Assembly (NCBI GenBank): GCA_041748075.1
Contig: JBGTDX010000036.1
Location: forward strand, 1 to 64,000
Direction: 5' to 3'
Source of the DNA: JBGSYJ01 sp041748075
GTDB lineage: Bacteria > Acidobacteriota > Thermoanaerobaculia > Gp7-AA8
Length of the DNA stretch: 64,000 bases
The stretch's first letter is position 1. Every line of letters begins with the position of its first letter. The notes under the pieces are model-generated. The model was given only the letters and a program-made list of their open reading frames with translations, was not told where the DNA came from and did no database searches. Shown here piece after piece: positions 7,261 to 16,068 of this stretch. Position numbers and translations under genes: made by a program.

Positions 7261-8432
7261 TGAGAGCCACGGTCATCATCCCGACGTTCGACCACGGTCC
7301 GCTGCTGAAGTACTCGGTCGAGAGCGCTCTGAAACAAACTGTGGCCGATATAGAGATCTTTGTCGTGGGTGATGGTGTGCCGGCAGAGCATCGCGAGGCC
7401 GTCTTCGCAGCTGTCCGCTCCGATTCCCGCATTCGATTCTTCGACTTCGAGAAGGGCGCGAGGCACGGAGAGATCTGGCGTCACGAGGCGCTCGGAAAGG
7501 CAACCGGTGAGATCGTCTGTTATCTCTCGGATGATGACCTCTGGTTTCCCGAGCATGTTGAAGTCATGGAGGAGTTGCTCGCGGATGCCGACTTCGCCAA
7601 CACCCTGCCGGTCCACGCAGAGGTCACGGGCGAGTTGAACATCTATGCAGTGGACCTGGCGTTGCCGGAGTACCACGAGCGCTTTCGAGCAGGGCACAAC
7701 CGGGTTCCACTCACCTGCGCGGCACACACCATGGCGGCGTACCGAAGATCGGCCGGGTGGCGCACGACCCCCGCAGGCATCCCGACGGATCTCTACATGT
7801 GGCAGGAAATGCTGCGGCCGGCGAACAATCGAGCCATAAGCGGATTCCAGCCGACGGCTGTCAACTTTCCTACACCGTTCCGGAAGGACTGGACATTGAA
7901 GGAGCGGGAGGCGGAGCTCAAAAGCTGGTCGCGCCGAATTCTCGATCCGGCAGAAAGGCGCCGGATACCGCTCCTGATCCTGGAGGGTCAGGGCCGTCTG
8001 GCGGCGAGCTCCTTTCTCGAGAGCGAGAAGCTGAGAGAAAGAATGGCAGCGGCTGAGAGCCGGGCCGCGCAGTTGGATCAGGTGATCGTCGAGGCGAAGA
8101 AGGCTCAGGAGCTCACGCAGGCGTTGCAGGAAGCGAGTGAAAAAAACGACGAGATAAAACGAGTGATTGGAGAGTTGAAAACAGAGTCTGGGTCACTCCG
8201 CTCCCGGCTCGCCCAGGTGTCAATGCGAAAGGAGGCGGCTGAAAGGGGACTGGAGAAATCGCGGCAGGAGCTCCAGGCTGTTTCCGGCGCACTCCGCCAC
8301 CTGGAGCGCGTGCATCATGAGATGGCGGATACCGCGGCCTGGCGGATGCGCGAGAAGGTTCTGAAGCTGCCTCTCATCGGCTCGGCTGCCCGATGGGCTG
8401 CCAGGGCTCTAATTCGCGCAGGAGATCGCTGA
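7260..8432 (+). CDS. Family 2 glycosyltransferase with a C-terminal coiled coil
   Basis: The N-terminal 220 residues form a GT-A fold typical of GT2: RATVIIPTFDHGPLLKYSVESAL, then LSDDDLWFPEHVE, whose DDD is the metal/nucleotide-binding motif. From about residue 255 to 360 the sequence is a charged heptad-like coiled coil (for example ESEKLRERMAAAESRAAQL). A short basic tail with WRMREKVLKLPLIGSAARW may be amphipathic. ATG 7260 is used, in TGATG overlap with the upstream stop. The role is probably in surface polysaccharide assembly, with the coiled coil serving oligomerisation or length control. Acceptor and sugar unknown. Confidence 0.75.
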   Translation: MRATVIIPTFDHGPLLKYSVESALKQTVADIEIFVVGDGVPAEHREAVFAAVRSDSRIRFFDFEKGARHGEIWRHEALGKATGEIVCYLSDDDLWFPEHVEVMEELLADADFANTLPVHAEVTGELNIYAVDLALPEYHERFRAGHNRVPLTCAAHTMAAYRRSAGWRTTPAGIPTDLYMWQEMLRPANNRAISGFQPTAVNFPTPFRKDWTLKEREAELKSWSRRILDPAERRRIPLLILEGQGRLAASSFLESEKLRERMAAAESRAAQLDQVIVEAKKAQELTQALQEASEKNDEIKRVIGELKTESGSLRSRLAQVSMRKEAAERGLEKSRQELQAVSGALRHLERVHHEMADTAAWRMREKVLKLPLIGSAARWAARALIRAGDR

Positions 8433-8631
8433 ACACGCCCGAGCCCGAATCCCGCTCGGAAAGTTTCACCTCGGAGATCTCCCACGGAATCCTCAGCGCC
8501 GGGTCGGCCCAGTGGCAACCCAGCTCGTCGTCCATGCTCCAGTACGAGGAGACGCTGTATATGTGCAGCGACTCCTCGAGAGGGCAATCGAGCCGCAGTA
8601 TTGAAAACGCGGCGCCCTTGCTCTCTCCAGA
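8374..8631 (-). pseudogene. dTDP-4-dehydrorhamnose 3,5-epimerase-like C-terminal remnant
   Basis: Read on the minus strand, this stretch encodes ESLHIYSVSSYWSMDDELGC, then HWADPALRIPW and SEVKLSERD, which matches the end of RmlC-like sugar epimerases. An in-frame stop lies immediately upstream (8632-8634) and there is no N-terminal half, so about 85 residues of a protein of roughly 180 remain. Its last 20 or so codons run antisense into the glycosyltransferase 3' end. It looks like the debris of a polysaccharide gene brought next to the glycosyltransferase by rearrangement. Confidence 0.6.
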
Positions 8632-8770
8632 TCAGCCCAAGCCCCCTGCATGCAATTCGTTACACCTCCGTGCAGTTGGTGAAAACAGCGGAACATTGCG
8701 GCCGTCTGAATCGTATTCATCACAGCAGGCACCGAAGTTCGAGTCACCTATAACCACAAGGAGCAATGAG

Positions 8771-9238
8771 ATGAAGAAGATCGTCACTGCAGCAGCGGTA
8801 CTGGCCCTCGGCGCGTCGCTCGCCTTCGCGGGTCCTGGCGAAGGCAGGAAGCACGGCAAGCACGGGATGCATGACAAGGGCGGGGCGGCGCACATGGAGC
8901 GCATGGCCGAAAAGCTCAACCTTTCAGAGGGACAGAAGATTCAGATGTCCGAGCTGCGGAAGGGCTTCCAGGTTCAGAACGAGCCGCTCTGGAACTCGAT
9001 GAAGACGACGAAGACTGAGCTGAAAGCCGCTCAGGAAGCGGGCGACACCGCACGCGTCGATGCTCTTCGGGCGACCATGAAAAACTACAAGGACCAGATG
9101 AAGGCGCAGCGTGAAGCGCAGCATCAGCAGATGATGAACATTCTCACGCCCGAGCAGCGCACGCAGCTCGAAGCGATGAAGAGCGAGCGTGGCCAGCGAG
9201 GTCAGCGTGGCCAGCGCAGCGGGGCACCGCGCACCTGA
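8771..9238 (+). CDS. Spy/CpxP-like periplasmic protein
   Basis: The 155-residue product has a signal peptide (KKIVTAAAVLALGASLAFAG), a His/Lys/Gly-rich stretch, then LNLSEGQKIQMSELRKGF and MMNILTPEQRTQLEAMKSE. These two LTxxQ-like motifs in an all-helical protein are the signature of the Spy/CpxP/LTXXQ family, periplasmic chaperones or metal-responsive regulators. The C-terminus is a GQRGQRGQR repeat. ATG 8771 follows AAGGAG at 7 nt. A strong terminator follows, so it is probably a single-gene transcript. The His-rich segment could bind metal (inference). Confidence 0.78.
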   Translation: MKKIVTAAAVLALGASLAFAGPGEGRKHGKHGMHDKGGAAHMERMAEKLNLSEGQKIQMSELRKGFQVQNEPLWNSMKTTKTELKAAQEAGDTARVDALRATMKNYKDQMKAQREAQHQQMMNILTPEQRTQLEAMKSERGQRGQRGQRSGAPRT

Positions 9239-9261
9239 GTTTACTGAACATTGTCCCGGGG

Positions 9262-9291
9262 AAGGAGGGGGAAACCCCTCCTTTCTTTTTC
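9262..9291 (+). terminator. Rho-independent terminator after the Spy-like gene
   Basis: AAGGAGGGG and CCCCTCCTT form a 9-bp perfect stem around a GAAA loop, followed by TCTTTTT. Confidence 0.88.
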
Positions 9292-9359
9292 GAATCGACA
9301 ACTCGGATGTCATCGCGCCCGCCACACGGGCGAAGGCACTCTCGTGATCTCATTGGGAC

Positions 9360-9542
9360 ATGCAGGCGTCCGTCTCATGCCCCTACTGCGGCGAAGACAA
9401 CACGATCCTCGTCGACGAATACGGCGGCCGGCGACAGCAATACGTCGAAGATTGTCAGGTCTGCTGCCAGCCGTGGAACGTGCTCGTGACCATTGACTCA
9501 GAAGGTGAGGCCGATGTGGAACTGCGGATGGGGGATGAGTGA
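9360..9542 (+). CDS. CPXCG-motif cysteine-rich protein
   Basis: This is a 60-residue zinc-ribbon-like protein with Cys7 and Cys10 in CPYCG, and Cys32, Cys35 and Cys36 in DCQVCCQPW. It matches the short CPXCG family found widely in proteobacteria and related phyla, usually of 55-65 residues. Zinc binding by the two Cys pairs is expected from the family pattern. No function is established, and the neighbours give no clue. Confidence 0.8.
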   Translation: MQASVSCPYCGEDNTILVDEYGGRRQQYVEDCQVCCQPWNVLVTIDSEGEADVELRMGDE

Positions 9543-9570
9543 GGGATCCGGTGCCGATCGTGATTCGCCA

Positions 9571-9771
9571 GTGATGCCGGTGCCACCCGGCACAAGTCCC
9601 TCGGACTACGAGACGGTGGCAGGATTCATCATCGACCGCATGGGCCGACTGCCGTCTGTCGCGGATAGCGTCGAGGTGGGGGAACTGCGATTCGAGGGTC
9701 GTGGACATGGATGGCAAGCGGATTGACAAGGTGGTGGTCGAGAGGCTGGGCGGAGAGTACAGCGGTCGATA
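9571..9771 (+). pseudogene. Frameshifted CorC/HlyC-associated domain remnant
   Basis: DYETVAGFIIDRMGRLPSVA followed by DSVEVGELRFE is the start of the CorC_HlyC C-terminal domain found in CNNM/hemolysin-C-like proteins. After the G-run at 9696-9698 the homology continues in the next frame as VVDMDGKRIDKVVVERLGG and a stop at 9771. One extra G therefore breaks the domain. The N-terminal membrane and CBS domains of the parent protein are absent, so this is a decayed 3' fragment. Confidence 0.6.
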
Positions 9772-9847
9772 GTTCGGCTCCTTCGAGCGCACGCTGCTTC
9801 GCGGTTGCACGTTCGGCCCTCATAGAGGGAAGACTTCAGCAGATTCG

Positions 9848-10246
9848 CTACGAGATTTCCCGCGGTACCCGACCGAAACGCGGCGCGAAGGGGTTGTCCG
9901 TAAAGACATCCTCGGTTTCCTCGCCTCCCGTGGCCTGAGCCTGAAGAGTCCGCAGGCGCTTGAGCCCTTCGAGCGCTTCCGCGGCGCTCCCCGGTGGATA
10001 GGAAGTTCGCAGTGGTTCCTGTGTGTTCGGGGGACCCAGCTCGACGCGTACGTCCGCCGGGGGAACTTCAGGGGTAGCGGTCTGCGCCGGCTCGGCGGTC
10101 TGAGCGAGTGGGGACTCCTCCCGAGTCGCCCGCTGGGCCTCCAGCTCGTCCGCGATCCGCTCGAGAGCGTCGGCGATCCGCGCGGTCAGACGGTAGAAGT
10201 CCTTTTCGTTCGGCCAGGGTGAATCAGGCCCTTTGCGCTGCGTCAC
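9848..10246 (-). CDS. Hypothetical protein with N-terminal helical segment
   Basis: I do not recognise this 132-residue frame. It has a heptad-like helix near the N-terminus (YRLTARIADALERIADELEA), a Pro/Ala/Thr-rich middle, and a second helical stretch (AAEALEGLKRLRTLQAQ). There is no signal peptide or membrane segment. It is convergent with the CorC-domain remnant and divergent from glgX. The 275-nt gap to glgX (10247-10521) holds no gene I can support. Confidence 0.4.
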   Translation of the reverse strand: MTQRKGPDSPWPNEKDFYRLTARIADALERIADELEAQRATREESPLAQTAEPAQTATPEVPPADVRVELGPPNTQEPLRTSYPPGSAAEALEGLKRLRTLQAQATGGEETEDVFTDNPFAPRFGRVPREIS

Positions 10247-10521
10247 GGAGCGTGCTCCTCATGGGTTGTGGCTCCCGGCATGAAACCGAAGCCGGCCACT
10301 CCCGCCTCGCCCCTTGCCGCCGTCATTGATCTCACTACCCCGGACCATCGTCGCCATGTCCCGGGCCGAAAATGTATGGTGGTTCCACAAGATGATATTG
10401 CTTCCCGGGCAAAAGGTAAAGTGACCGGCAGCACGTAGCGGACGAGGCCCGAGCGGCGGCCCCGGTTATGCATTTCGAGCAGTGAAATCGAAATCCCGTA
10501 AACTCTCCGTCTGGAGCTTGC

Positions 10522-12636
10522 ATGATCAACATCTGGCCAGGTACGCCGTACCCGCTCGGTGCGACCTACGACGGCGCCGGCACGAACTTCTCGGTCTTTT
10601 CCGATTCCGCGGAACGGATCGAGCTCTGTCTGTTCGACGAAAGCGGCCACGAGACCCGCGTCGATCTTCCCGAGGTCATTGCGCTCTGCTGGCACGGTTA
10701 CGTTCCCGGCATCGAGCCGGGCCAGCGCTACGGCTTCCGAGTGCACGGTCCGTGGGATCCGGCGAACGGACACTGGTTCAATCCCTCAAAACTGCTGCTC
10801 GATCCCTATGCGAAGGCCATCGAGGGAGACGTCCAGTGGAACGAGGCGGTGTTTCCTTACCACTTCGCGGATCCCGACGACTCGAAGAATGAGCACGACA
10901 GCGCTCCCTATGTCCCGAAGTCGATCGTGACAAACCCCTGGTTCGACTGGCGTGACGATCACTGGCCCAAGACTCCCTGGCACAAGACGATCATCTACGA
11001 AACGCATGTGAAGGGCTTCACCGCGCGGCACCCGGACATCCCCGAGGAAATCCGCGGGACCTACGACGCGCTGGCGCATCCGGTGGCCATCGACTACCTG
11101 AAGAAGCTCGGAATCACGGCGATCGAGCTGCTTCCGGTGCACCATTTCATTCACGACAATCTGCTGGTCGAGAGGGGGCTCCGCAACTACTGGGGCTACA
11201 ACTCGATCGGTTTCCTCGCGCCCTACGGCGGTTACGCAGCTCGCGGCCAGCGGGGCCAGCAAGTGCAGGAGTTCAAAAACCTGGTTCGCACCCTGCACGC
11301 CGAAGGGATCGAAGTGATCCTGGACGTCGTCTACAACCACACTGCGGAGGGAAACCACCTGGGGCCGATGCTCTCGATGAAGGGAATTGACAACACGGCC
11401 TACTACCGCACGGTCCCGGCCAATATGCGTTACTACATGGACTACACGGGGACGGGCAACACCCTGAACATGCGGCATCCCCATGTCCTGCAGCTCATCA
11501 TGGATTCACTGCGCTACTGGATCCTCGAGATGCATGTCGACGGCTTCCGCTTCGATCTCGCCGCAGCCCTGGCGCGCGAGCTGCATGCGGTCGATCGGCT
11601 TTCGGCCTTCTTCGACATCATCCAGCAGGACCCCGTCGTCAGCCAGGTCAAGCTCATCGCCGAGCCCTGGGACGTCGGCGAAGGCGGTTACCAGGTGGGC
11701 AACTTCCCGCCCCTCTGGTCCGAGTGGAACGGCCAGTACAGGGACTCGGTGCGCGACTACTGGCGCGGCACCGACGAACCGCTGGGTGAGATCGCAAACC
11801 GATTCACCGGTTCATCCGATCTGTATGAAGGTACCGGACGACGCCCTTACGCGAGCGTCAATTTCATCACCGCCCATGATGGGTTCACGCTCAACGATCT
11901 CGTCTCCTACAACGAGAAACACAACGAGCCGAACGGAGAGAACAGCAACGACGGCGAAGACCATAATCGCTCGTGGAACCTCGGAGCCGAAGGGCCGACC
12001 GCTGATCCCGTCATCAATGAGGTTCGCGACCGACAGAAAAGGAACTTCCTCACGACCCTTCTTCTCTCTCAGGGCATCCCGATGCTCCTCGGGGGAGATG
12101 AGATCGGGCGCACGCAGGGTGGCAACAACAACGCCTATTGCCAGGACAACGAGATCTCGTGGTACGACTGGGAAAACGCCGACCCGAATCTCCTCGAGTT
12201 CACCCGCCGGCTCATCGCTCTGCGAAAGCGGCACTTGGTATTCATGAGACGCCGCTGGTTTCAGGGCCAGCCCATTCACGGCACGGATGTCGACGACATC
12301 GGATGGTTCAAGCCCGACGGCACACGGATGACCGATCAGGACTGGGATCAGAGTTTCGCGAACTCTCTCGGTGTCTTCCTCAATGGCCGGGCGATCCCGA
12401 GCCGCAATTCCCGGGGCGAGCGCATCCTCGACGACAGCTTCTACCTGCTCTTCAACGCCTACAACGACGCGCTGACGTTCACGATCCCCACCGGTTCGTG
12501 GGGGGAACGATGGAAGCTCGTCCTCTCGACATCAGAGCAGTTCCCAGACGACGATGGTCCGGTCTTTCAGGCCGGCGAGAGCATCGAGGTGGATGCTCTG
12601 AGTCTGACGGTGCTGCGCCGCGTGAAGAGTGAGTAG
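10522..12636 (+). CDS. glgX: Glycogen debranching enzyme (isoamylase type)
   Basis: The 704-residue enzyme hydrolyses alpha-1,6 branches of glycogen left after phosphorylase action. A CBM48 domain (about residues 8-110, GATYDGAGTNFSVFSDSAER) precedes a GH13 barrel. The catalytic set is Asp345 (DGFRFDLA), Glu381 (IAEPWD) and Asp453 (TAHDGFTL). DVVYNHTAEGN, LLGGDEIGRTQGGNNNAYCQDN and NEISWYDW are GlgX/TreX-specific. The length is normal. ATG 10522 follows TGGAG. No other glycogen gene is in the window. Confidence 0.95.
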   Translation: MINIWPGTPYPLGATYDGAGTNFSVFSDSAERIELCLFDESGHETRVDLPEVIALCWHGYVPGIEPGQRYGFRVHGPWDPANGHWFNPSKLLLDPYAKAIEGDVQWNEAVFPYHFADPDDSKNEHDSAPYVPKSIVTNPWFDWRDDHWPKTPWHKTIIYETHVKGFTARHPDIPEEIRGTYDALAHPVAIDYLKKLGITAIELLPVHHFIHDNLLVERGLRNYWGYNSIGFLAPYGGYAARGQRGQQVQEFKNLVRTLHAEGIEVILDVVYNHTAEGNHLGPMLSMKGIDNTAYYRTVPANMRYYMDYTGTGNTLNMRHPHVLQLIMDSLRYWILEMHVDGFRFDLAAALARELHAVDRLSAFFDIIQQDPVVSQVKLIAEPWDVGEGGYQVGNFPPLWSEWNGQYRDSVRDYWRGTDEPLGEIANRFTGSSDLYEGTGRRPYASVNFITAHDGFTLNDLVSYNEKHNEPNGENSNDGEDHNRSWNLGAEGPTADPVINEVRDRQKRNFLTTLLLSQGIPMLLGGDEIGRTQGGNNNAYCQDNEISWYDWENADPNLLEFTRRLIALRKRHLVFMRRRWFQGQPIHGTDVDDIGWFKPDGTRMTDQDWDQSFANSLGVFLNGRAIPSRNSRGERILDDSFYLLFNAYNDALTFTIPTGSWGERWKLVLSTSEQFPDDDGPVFQAGESIEVDALSLTVLRRVKSE

Positions 12637-12659
12637 GCCCGCGAGCGGCGATAGGGAGA

Positions 12660-13868
12660 GTGTCATCCGAACTCGACATGACGGGAACCGTCATGGTGAA
12701 GAGAAATGAATCTCGATACGCCCTCTCCGGCATGCCCATTGCTGCGCAGCTGAAAAGAATGAACTTCCGTAAGCTTCTCGAGGTATTCAAAGAATCCTTC
12801 CGCGAGTTCGGAGAAGACAAAGTCCCGAGGCTCGCCGCGGCGCTCGCCTACTTCGCACTCTTTTCCCTTGCGCCGCTGCTGGTCATCGCGATTGCCGTTG
12901 CAGGTTTCGCCTTCGGCGAAGAGGCCGCGCGCGGGGAGATCGTCGGTCAGATCGAGGGGGTCATCGGGGAGACCGGAGGCAAAGCGATCCAGGAAATGAT
13001 CAGAAACGCCGGTCAGCAGAAGCAAAAGGGTGTTCTGGCGACCATCGCCGCCCTCGTGGCATTGCTCTTCGGAGCGTCCGGTGTTTTCGGCCAGCTCAAG
13101 GACACAATGAACACCGTATGGGGAGTCGAGGGGAAGAGAGAGGGCGGCATTGTTTCGATGATCCGCCAGCGCTTCTGGTCGTTCACCATGGTTCTCGGGG
13201 TGGGATTTCTCCTGCTCACCTCGCTCATCATCAGCGCAGCGCTCGCCGCGGCCGGTACGTTCATGGAAGGCCGCCTGCCCGGCGGCGCGACGCTCTGGCA
13301 GATTGTCACTTTCGCTCTGTCCTTCGCGATCATCACGCTGCTTATGGCGCTGATCTTCAAGTACATCCCCGACGCAGAAGTCGGCTGGGGCGATGTCTGG
13401 GTCGGCGCCGCGTTCACCGCGTTCCTCTTCGTCCTCGGAAAGTTCGGGATCGGCTTTTACCTGGGGAAGAGTACCGTCGCCTCGACTTACGGTGCCGCCG
13501 CATCGATCATCATCGTCATTCTGTGGCTGTACTACTCGGGGCTAATTCTCTTTTTCGGGTCGGAGTTCACCGAGGTCTATTCGCGACACGTGCGAGGCGC
13601 TGCGACGGGCAGTGAGCCGCGCCCGCGAACGCGCCGAGGTCCTGCGGGATCACCCGGCACGGGCCGCATCCATACCGGGAAACCGGTGTCCGCGCCGCTT
13701 CCGGTACCGGAAACGCCTGCTGCAGAGCGCCGCGAACGTGCCGCGAAGAAGGGTGGCCTCGGCTCGACCGTCGCCGCGGGATTTGGCGGCATCGTGATCG
13801 GAGTCCTCCTCGGCGTCATCGCAGTCGTGTTCGCCGCTGTGAAGAGCGTGACAAAAATCTTCCGCTGA
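12660..13868 (+). CDS. YihY/BrkB-family inner-membrane protein
   Basis: The 402-residue protein has about six transmembrane segments. The family markers are KVPRLAAALAYFALFSLAPLL, then LLFGASGVFGQLKDTMNTVW and YIPDAEVGWGDVWVGAAFTA, and SASTYGAAASIIIVILWLYYSG-like text near residue 280. A Pro/Arg-rich cytoplasmic tail of about 60 residues carries one more hydrophobic segment near the C-terminus, an uncommon extension. The start could be GTG 12660 or a later ATG (12678, 12693). It was once annotated as RNase BN; transport or envelope roles are more likely. Function unknown. Confidence 0.82.
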   Translation: MSSELDMTGTVMVKRNESRYALSGMPIAAQLKRMNFRKLLEVFKESFREFGEDKVPRLAAALAYFALFSLAPLLVIAIAVAGFAFGEEAARGEIVGQIEGVIGETGGKAIQEMIRNAGQQKQKGVLATIAALVALLFGASGVFGQLKDTMNTVWGVEGKREGGIVSMIRQRFWSFTMVLGVGFLLLTSLIISAALAAAGTFMEGRLPGGATLWQIVTFALSFAIITLLMALIFKYIPDAEVGWGDVWVGAAFTAFLFVLGKFGIGFYLGKSTVASTYGAAASIIIVILWLYYSGLILFFGSEFTEVYSRHVRGAATGSEPRPRTRRGPAGSPGTGRIHTGKPVSAPLPVPETPAAERRERAAKKGGLGSTVAAGFGGIVIGVLLGVIAVVFAAVKSVTKIFR

Positions 13869-14043
13869 AGCAGAAGTTCATGGATGGTGTTCGAGAAACT
13901 TCGTGGCTCCCGTCTTGCACTGCCCGCCGGACCTGCGCGCGACGAAGCAGTCGCTGCTCGCGCTTCTTCCGCTCCGCCCGCGGGCCGCAGTGTCAGCTTT
14001 GTCCGCATCGGGTTTCTGAGGCTCCTCAGCGGGCACTCCCGAG

Positions 14044-15393
14044 GTGCCTAGCACGGGTTCTGCAGGGCGAAGGAGCGTGAATCGCGCAATTTCGGGTGTC
14101 TTCTGGATCGGCCTCTACCTGCTTGTCGTCATGGCGCCGGTCTTTCTGATGATGGTGCCCCCGGTGCCGTCAGGGCGCGGGTTCTGGCTCGAGTTCTCGG
14201 TTGCACTGGGTTTCGTCGGTCTCACGCAGATCGCCGTTCAGTTCGTACTGATCGCGCGCTTCCGCACGGTGACGGCACCCTACGGCATCGATGTGATCCT
14301 CCAGTACCACCGTCAGATTGCGATGATGGCGGTGCTTGCGATTCTCGCCCATCCCCTGATCCTCTTCATCGACAACCCTTCGCGCCTGAAGCTGCTGAAT
14401 CCATTCGGCGGCAACTGGGCGAGTCGCGCAGGAATCGCCAGCATCCTCTTTCTCGTCGCGATCGTGGTTACGTCAGTCTTCCGGGAGCGGCTGAAGCTTC
14501 GTTACGAGCTCTGGCGGTTGACACATCTCGTCTTCGGGATAGGCGCCATCGCTTCGGCGCAGATTCACGTTTCGATGGCGGGGCTCTACACGAACAACGC
14601 CTGGAAACATGCGATCTGGGTCGTAACCGCCGCCGCCATGGTCGGTCTCGTCCTTTACCTGCGCGTGATCAAGCCGGCATGGCAGCGCAACTACCGCTGG
14701 GAGGTGGCGGAAGTGCGGGAGCTGCCGGGTGACACATGGGCACTCTCGCTCAAGCCCGTCGGCCACGAAGGTATGCGATTCATGCCCGGGCAGTTCGCGT
14801 GGATCAAACTCGTCGGCTCGCCGTTCACGCTCGAAGAGCATCCATTCAGTTTTTCATCGAGTGCTGAGCGCACCGACCATGTGGAGTTTGGAATCAGGGA
14901 GCTCGGTGACTTCACCGGAAACCTCGAGAAAATCGCGACAGGTACCAAGGCCTATCTCGATGGACCGCATGGCGCATTCAGCATCGACCGCTACCCCGCT
15001 GTGGGATACGTCTTCATCTCTGGAGGGGTCGGCATCACCCCGATGATGTCGTTCATCAATACGATGGCCGACAGAAATGACCCCCGCCCCGTGATGCTCA
15101 TTCACGCAGAGAAAACGCTGGAGGAGATTGCCTATCACGAGGAACTGGAAAAACTTCAGGAGCGGCTGGATCTCGAAGTGGTCTACGTGCTGGAAGAACC
15201 TCCCGAGGGCTGGAGCGGCGAGTCGGGCTTCGTGACGGCTGAAGTGCTCGAACGGAACATTCCGGAGGAAGCGATCCGGCGTATGGTCTTCCTCTGCGGG
15301 CCTCCGCCGATGATGGATGCCGTCGAGGATGCCCTGACGGAAATGGGAGTCGATCGACGAAATCTTCAGATGGAGGTCTTCAAGCTTGCCTGA
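14044..15393 (+). CDS. Ferric-reductase-like membrane flavoprotein (FAD/NAD-binding)
   Basis: About 230 N-terminal residues form a six-helix ferric-reductase-type domain with probable haem-ligand His in ILQYHRQIAMMAVLAILAHP and WRLTHLVFG. The C-terminal half is a ferredoxin-NADP reductase module: FMPGQFAWIKL and EEHPFSFSSS (FAD), ISGGVGITPMMSFI (NAD(P) phosphate) and VFLCGPPPMMDAVE (end). It would pass electrons from NAD(P)H through FAD to haem across the membrane. It lies 21 nt upstream of a membrane-anchored cytochrome c, a plausible partner. GTG 14044 is assumed; GTG 14077 is an alternative. Confidence 0.85.
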   Translation: MPSTGSAGRRSVNRAISGVFWIGLYLLVVMAPVFLMMVPPVPSGRGFWLEFSVALGFVGLTQIAVQFVLIARFRTVTAPYGIDVILQYHRQIAMMAVLAILAHPLILFIDNPSRLKLLNPFGGNWASRAGIASILFLVAIVVTSVFRERLKLRYELWRLTHLVFGIGAIASAQIHVSMAGLYTNNAWKHAIWVVTAAAMVGLVLYLRVIKPAWQRNYRWEVAEVRELPGDTWALSLKPVGHEGMRFMPGQFAWIKLVGSPFTLEEHPFSFSSSAERTDHVEFGIRELGDFTGNLEKIATGTKAYLDGPHGAFSIDRYPAVGYVFISGGVGITPMMSFINTMADRNDPRPVMLIHAEKTLEEIAYHEELEKLQERLDLEVVYVLEEPPEGWSGESGFVTAEVLERNIPEEAIRRMVFLCGPPPMMDAVEDALTEMGVDRRNLQMEVFKLA

Positions 15394-15414
15394 CCGGAAC
15401 GGCGAGGCCGCACG

Positions 15415-15957
15415 ATGAGACATCTCATCGCGAACATCGCGACGTACGCGATTGCAGCGCTGCTTTTGTCGGGCGCCGCCTGTTTCGCGTGGATCCGTTC
15501 GGCACAGCTGACCGTCACGAATGAGAGGACTCTCGCCGAGAGGCACCGGCCGGAGACCGCGCGCGAGTTCGACTGGGAGAACCTGGGCGAGCGCTCCTAC
15601 ATGCGCAACTGTGCGAACTGCCACGGTGAGGAAGGACAGGGATGGGATCAATATCCCGGGCTCGGACATACGGGCGCCATCGCCGGCGCGCCCGGCGGTG
15701 GCGAGTACCTCATCGAGGTCCATCTCTATGGGCTGGCGAGCCGGCGATGGCGGGCCCCGATGCCCCCGATGGGTCACATTACCGACGTGGAGCTCGCCGC
15801 ATGTATCAACTACATTGTTGCCCGTTTCGGAGGGGAGCACGAGGGCATCTATCTGCCGGAAGATATCGAGCGAAGGCGCGGAGCACGCCTGACGCCGGGC
15901 GAGGTCAACGAGCGCAGGCCGGCGCTCCGTGCAGCCACTCTCCCGCCGCGGTTGTGA
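15415..15957 (+). CDS. Membrane-anchored monohaem cytochrome c
   Basis: The 180-residue protein has an uncleaved or signal-type N-terminal helix (IATYAIAALLLSGAACFAW) and a class I cytochrome domain. Haem is attached at Cys66 and Cys69 with His70 as axial ligand (NCANCHGEEG); the distal ligand is probably a Met in APMPPMGH. It follows the ferric-reductase-like gene closely and would take electrons on the periplasmic side. The stop codon lies inside an array of GTTGTGA heptads. Confidence 0.85.
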   Translation: MRHLIANIATYAIAALLLSGAACFAWIRSAQLTVTNERTLAERHRPETAREFDWENLGERSYMRNCANCHGEEGQGWDQYPGLGHTGAIAGAPGGGEYLIEVHLYGLASRRWRAPMPPMGHITDVELAACINYIVARFGGEHEGIYLPEDIERRRGARLTPGEVNERRPALRAATLPPRL

Positions 15958-16014
15958 GTTGTGAGTTCTGAGTTGTGGCCGCATTCCCCTCTCCCCGTGT
16001 GAACAGGGAGAGGG
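15951..16014. repeat. GTTGTGA heptad array and adjacent hairpin
   Basis: Four consecutive heptads (GTTGTGA twice, GTTCTGA, GTTGTGG) occupy 15951-15978 and include the cytochrome stop codon. A perfect 9-bp stem follows: CCCTCTCCC at 15987-15995 and GGGAGAGGG at 16006-16014. There is no T-tract. Confidence 0.65.
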
Positions 16015-16068
16015 AGAGCACGACGCTCTGCGCGCTTAGAATCCGCGTCTGCGGTACGCTACTGCCGC

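Noticed and set aside
10243..10773. Minus-strand frame covering the glgX upstream region
   Set aside because: It overlaps the glgX 5' end, has no homology I recognise and no ribosome site.
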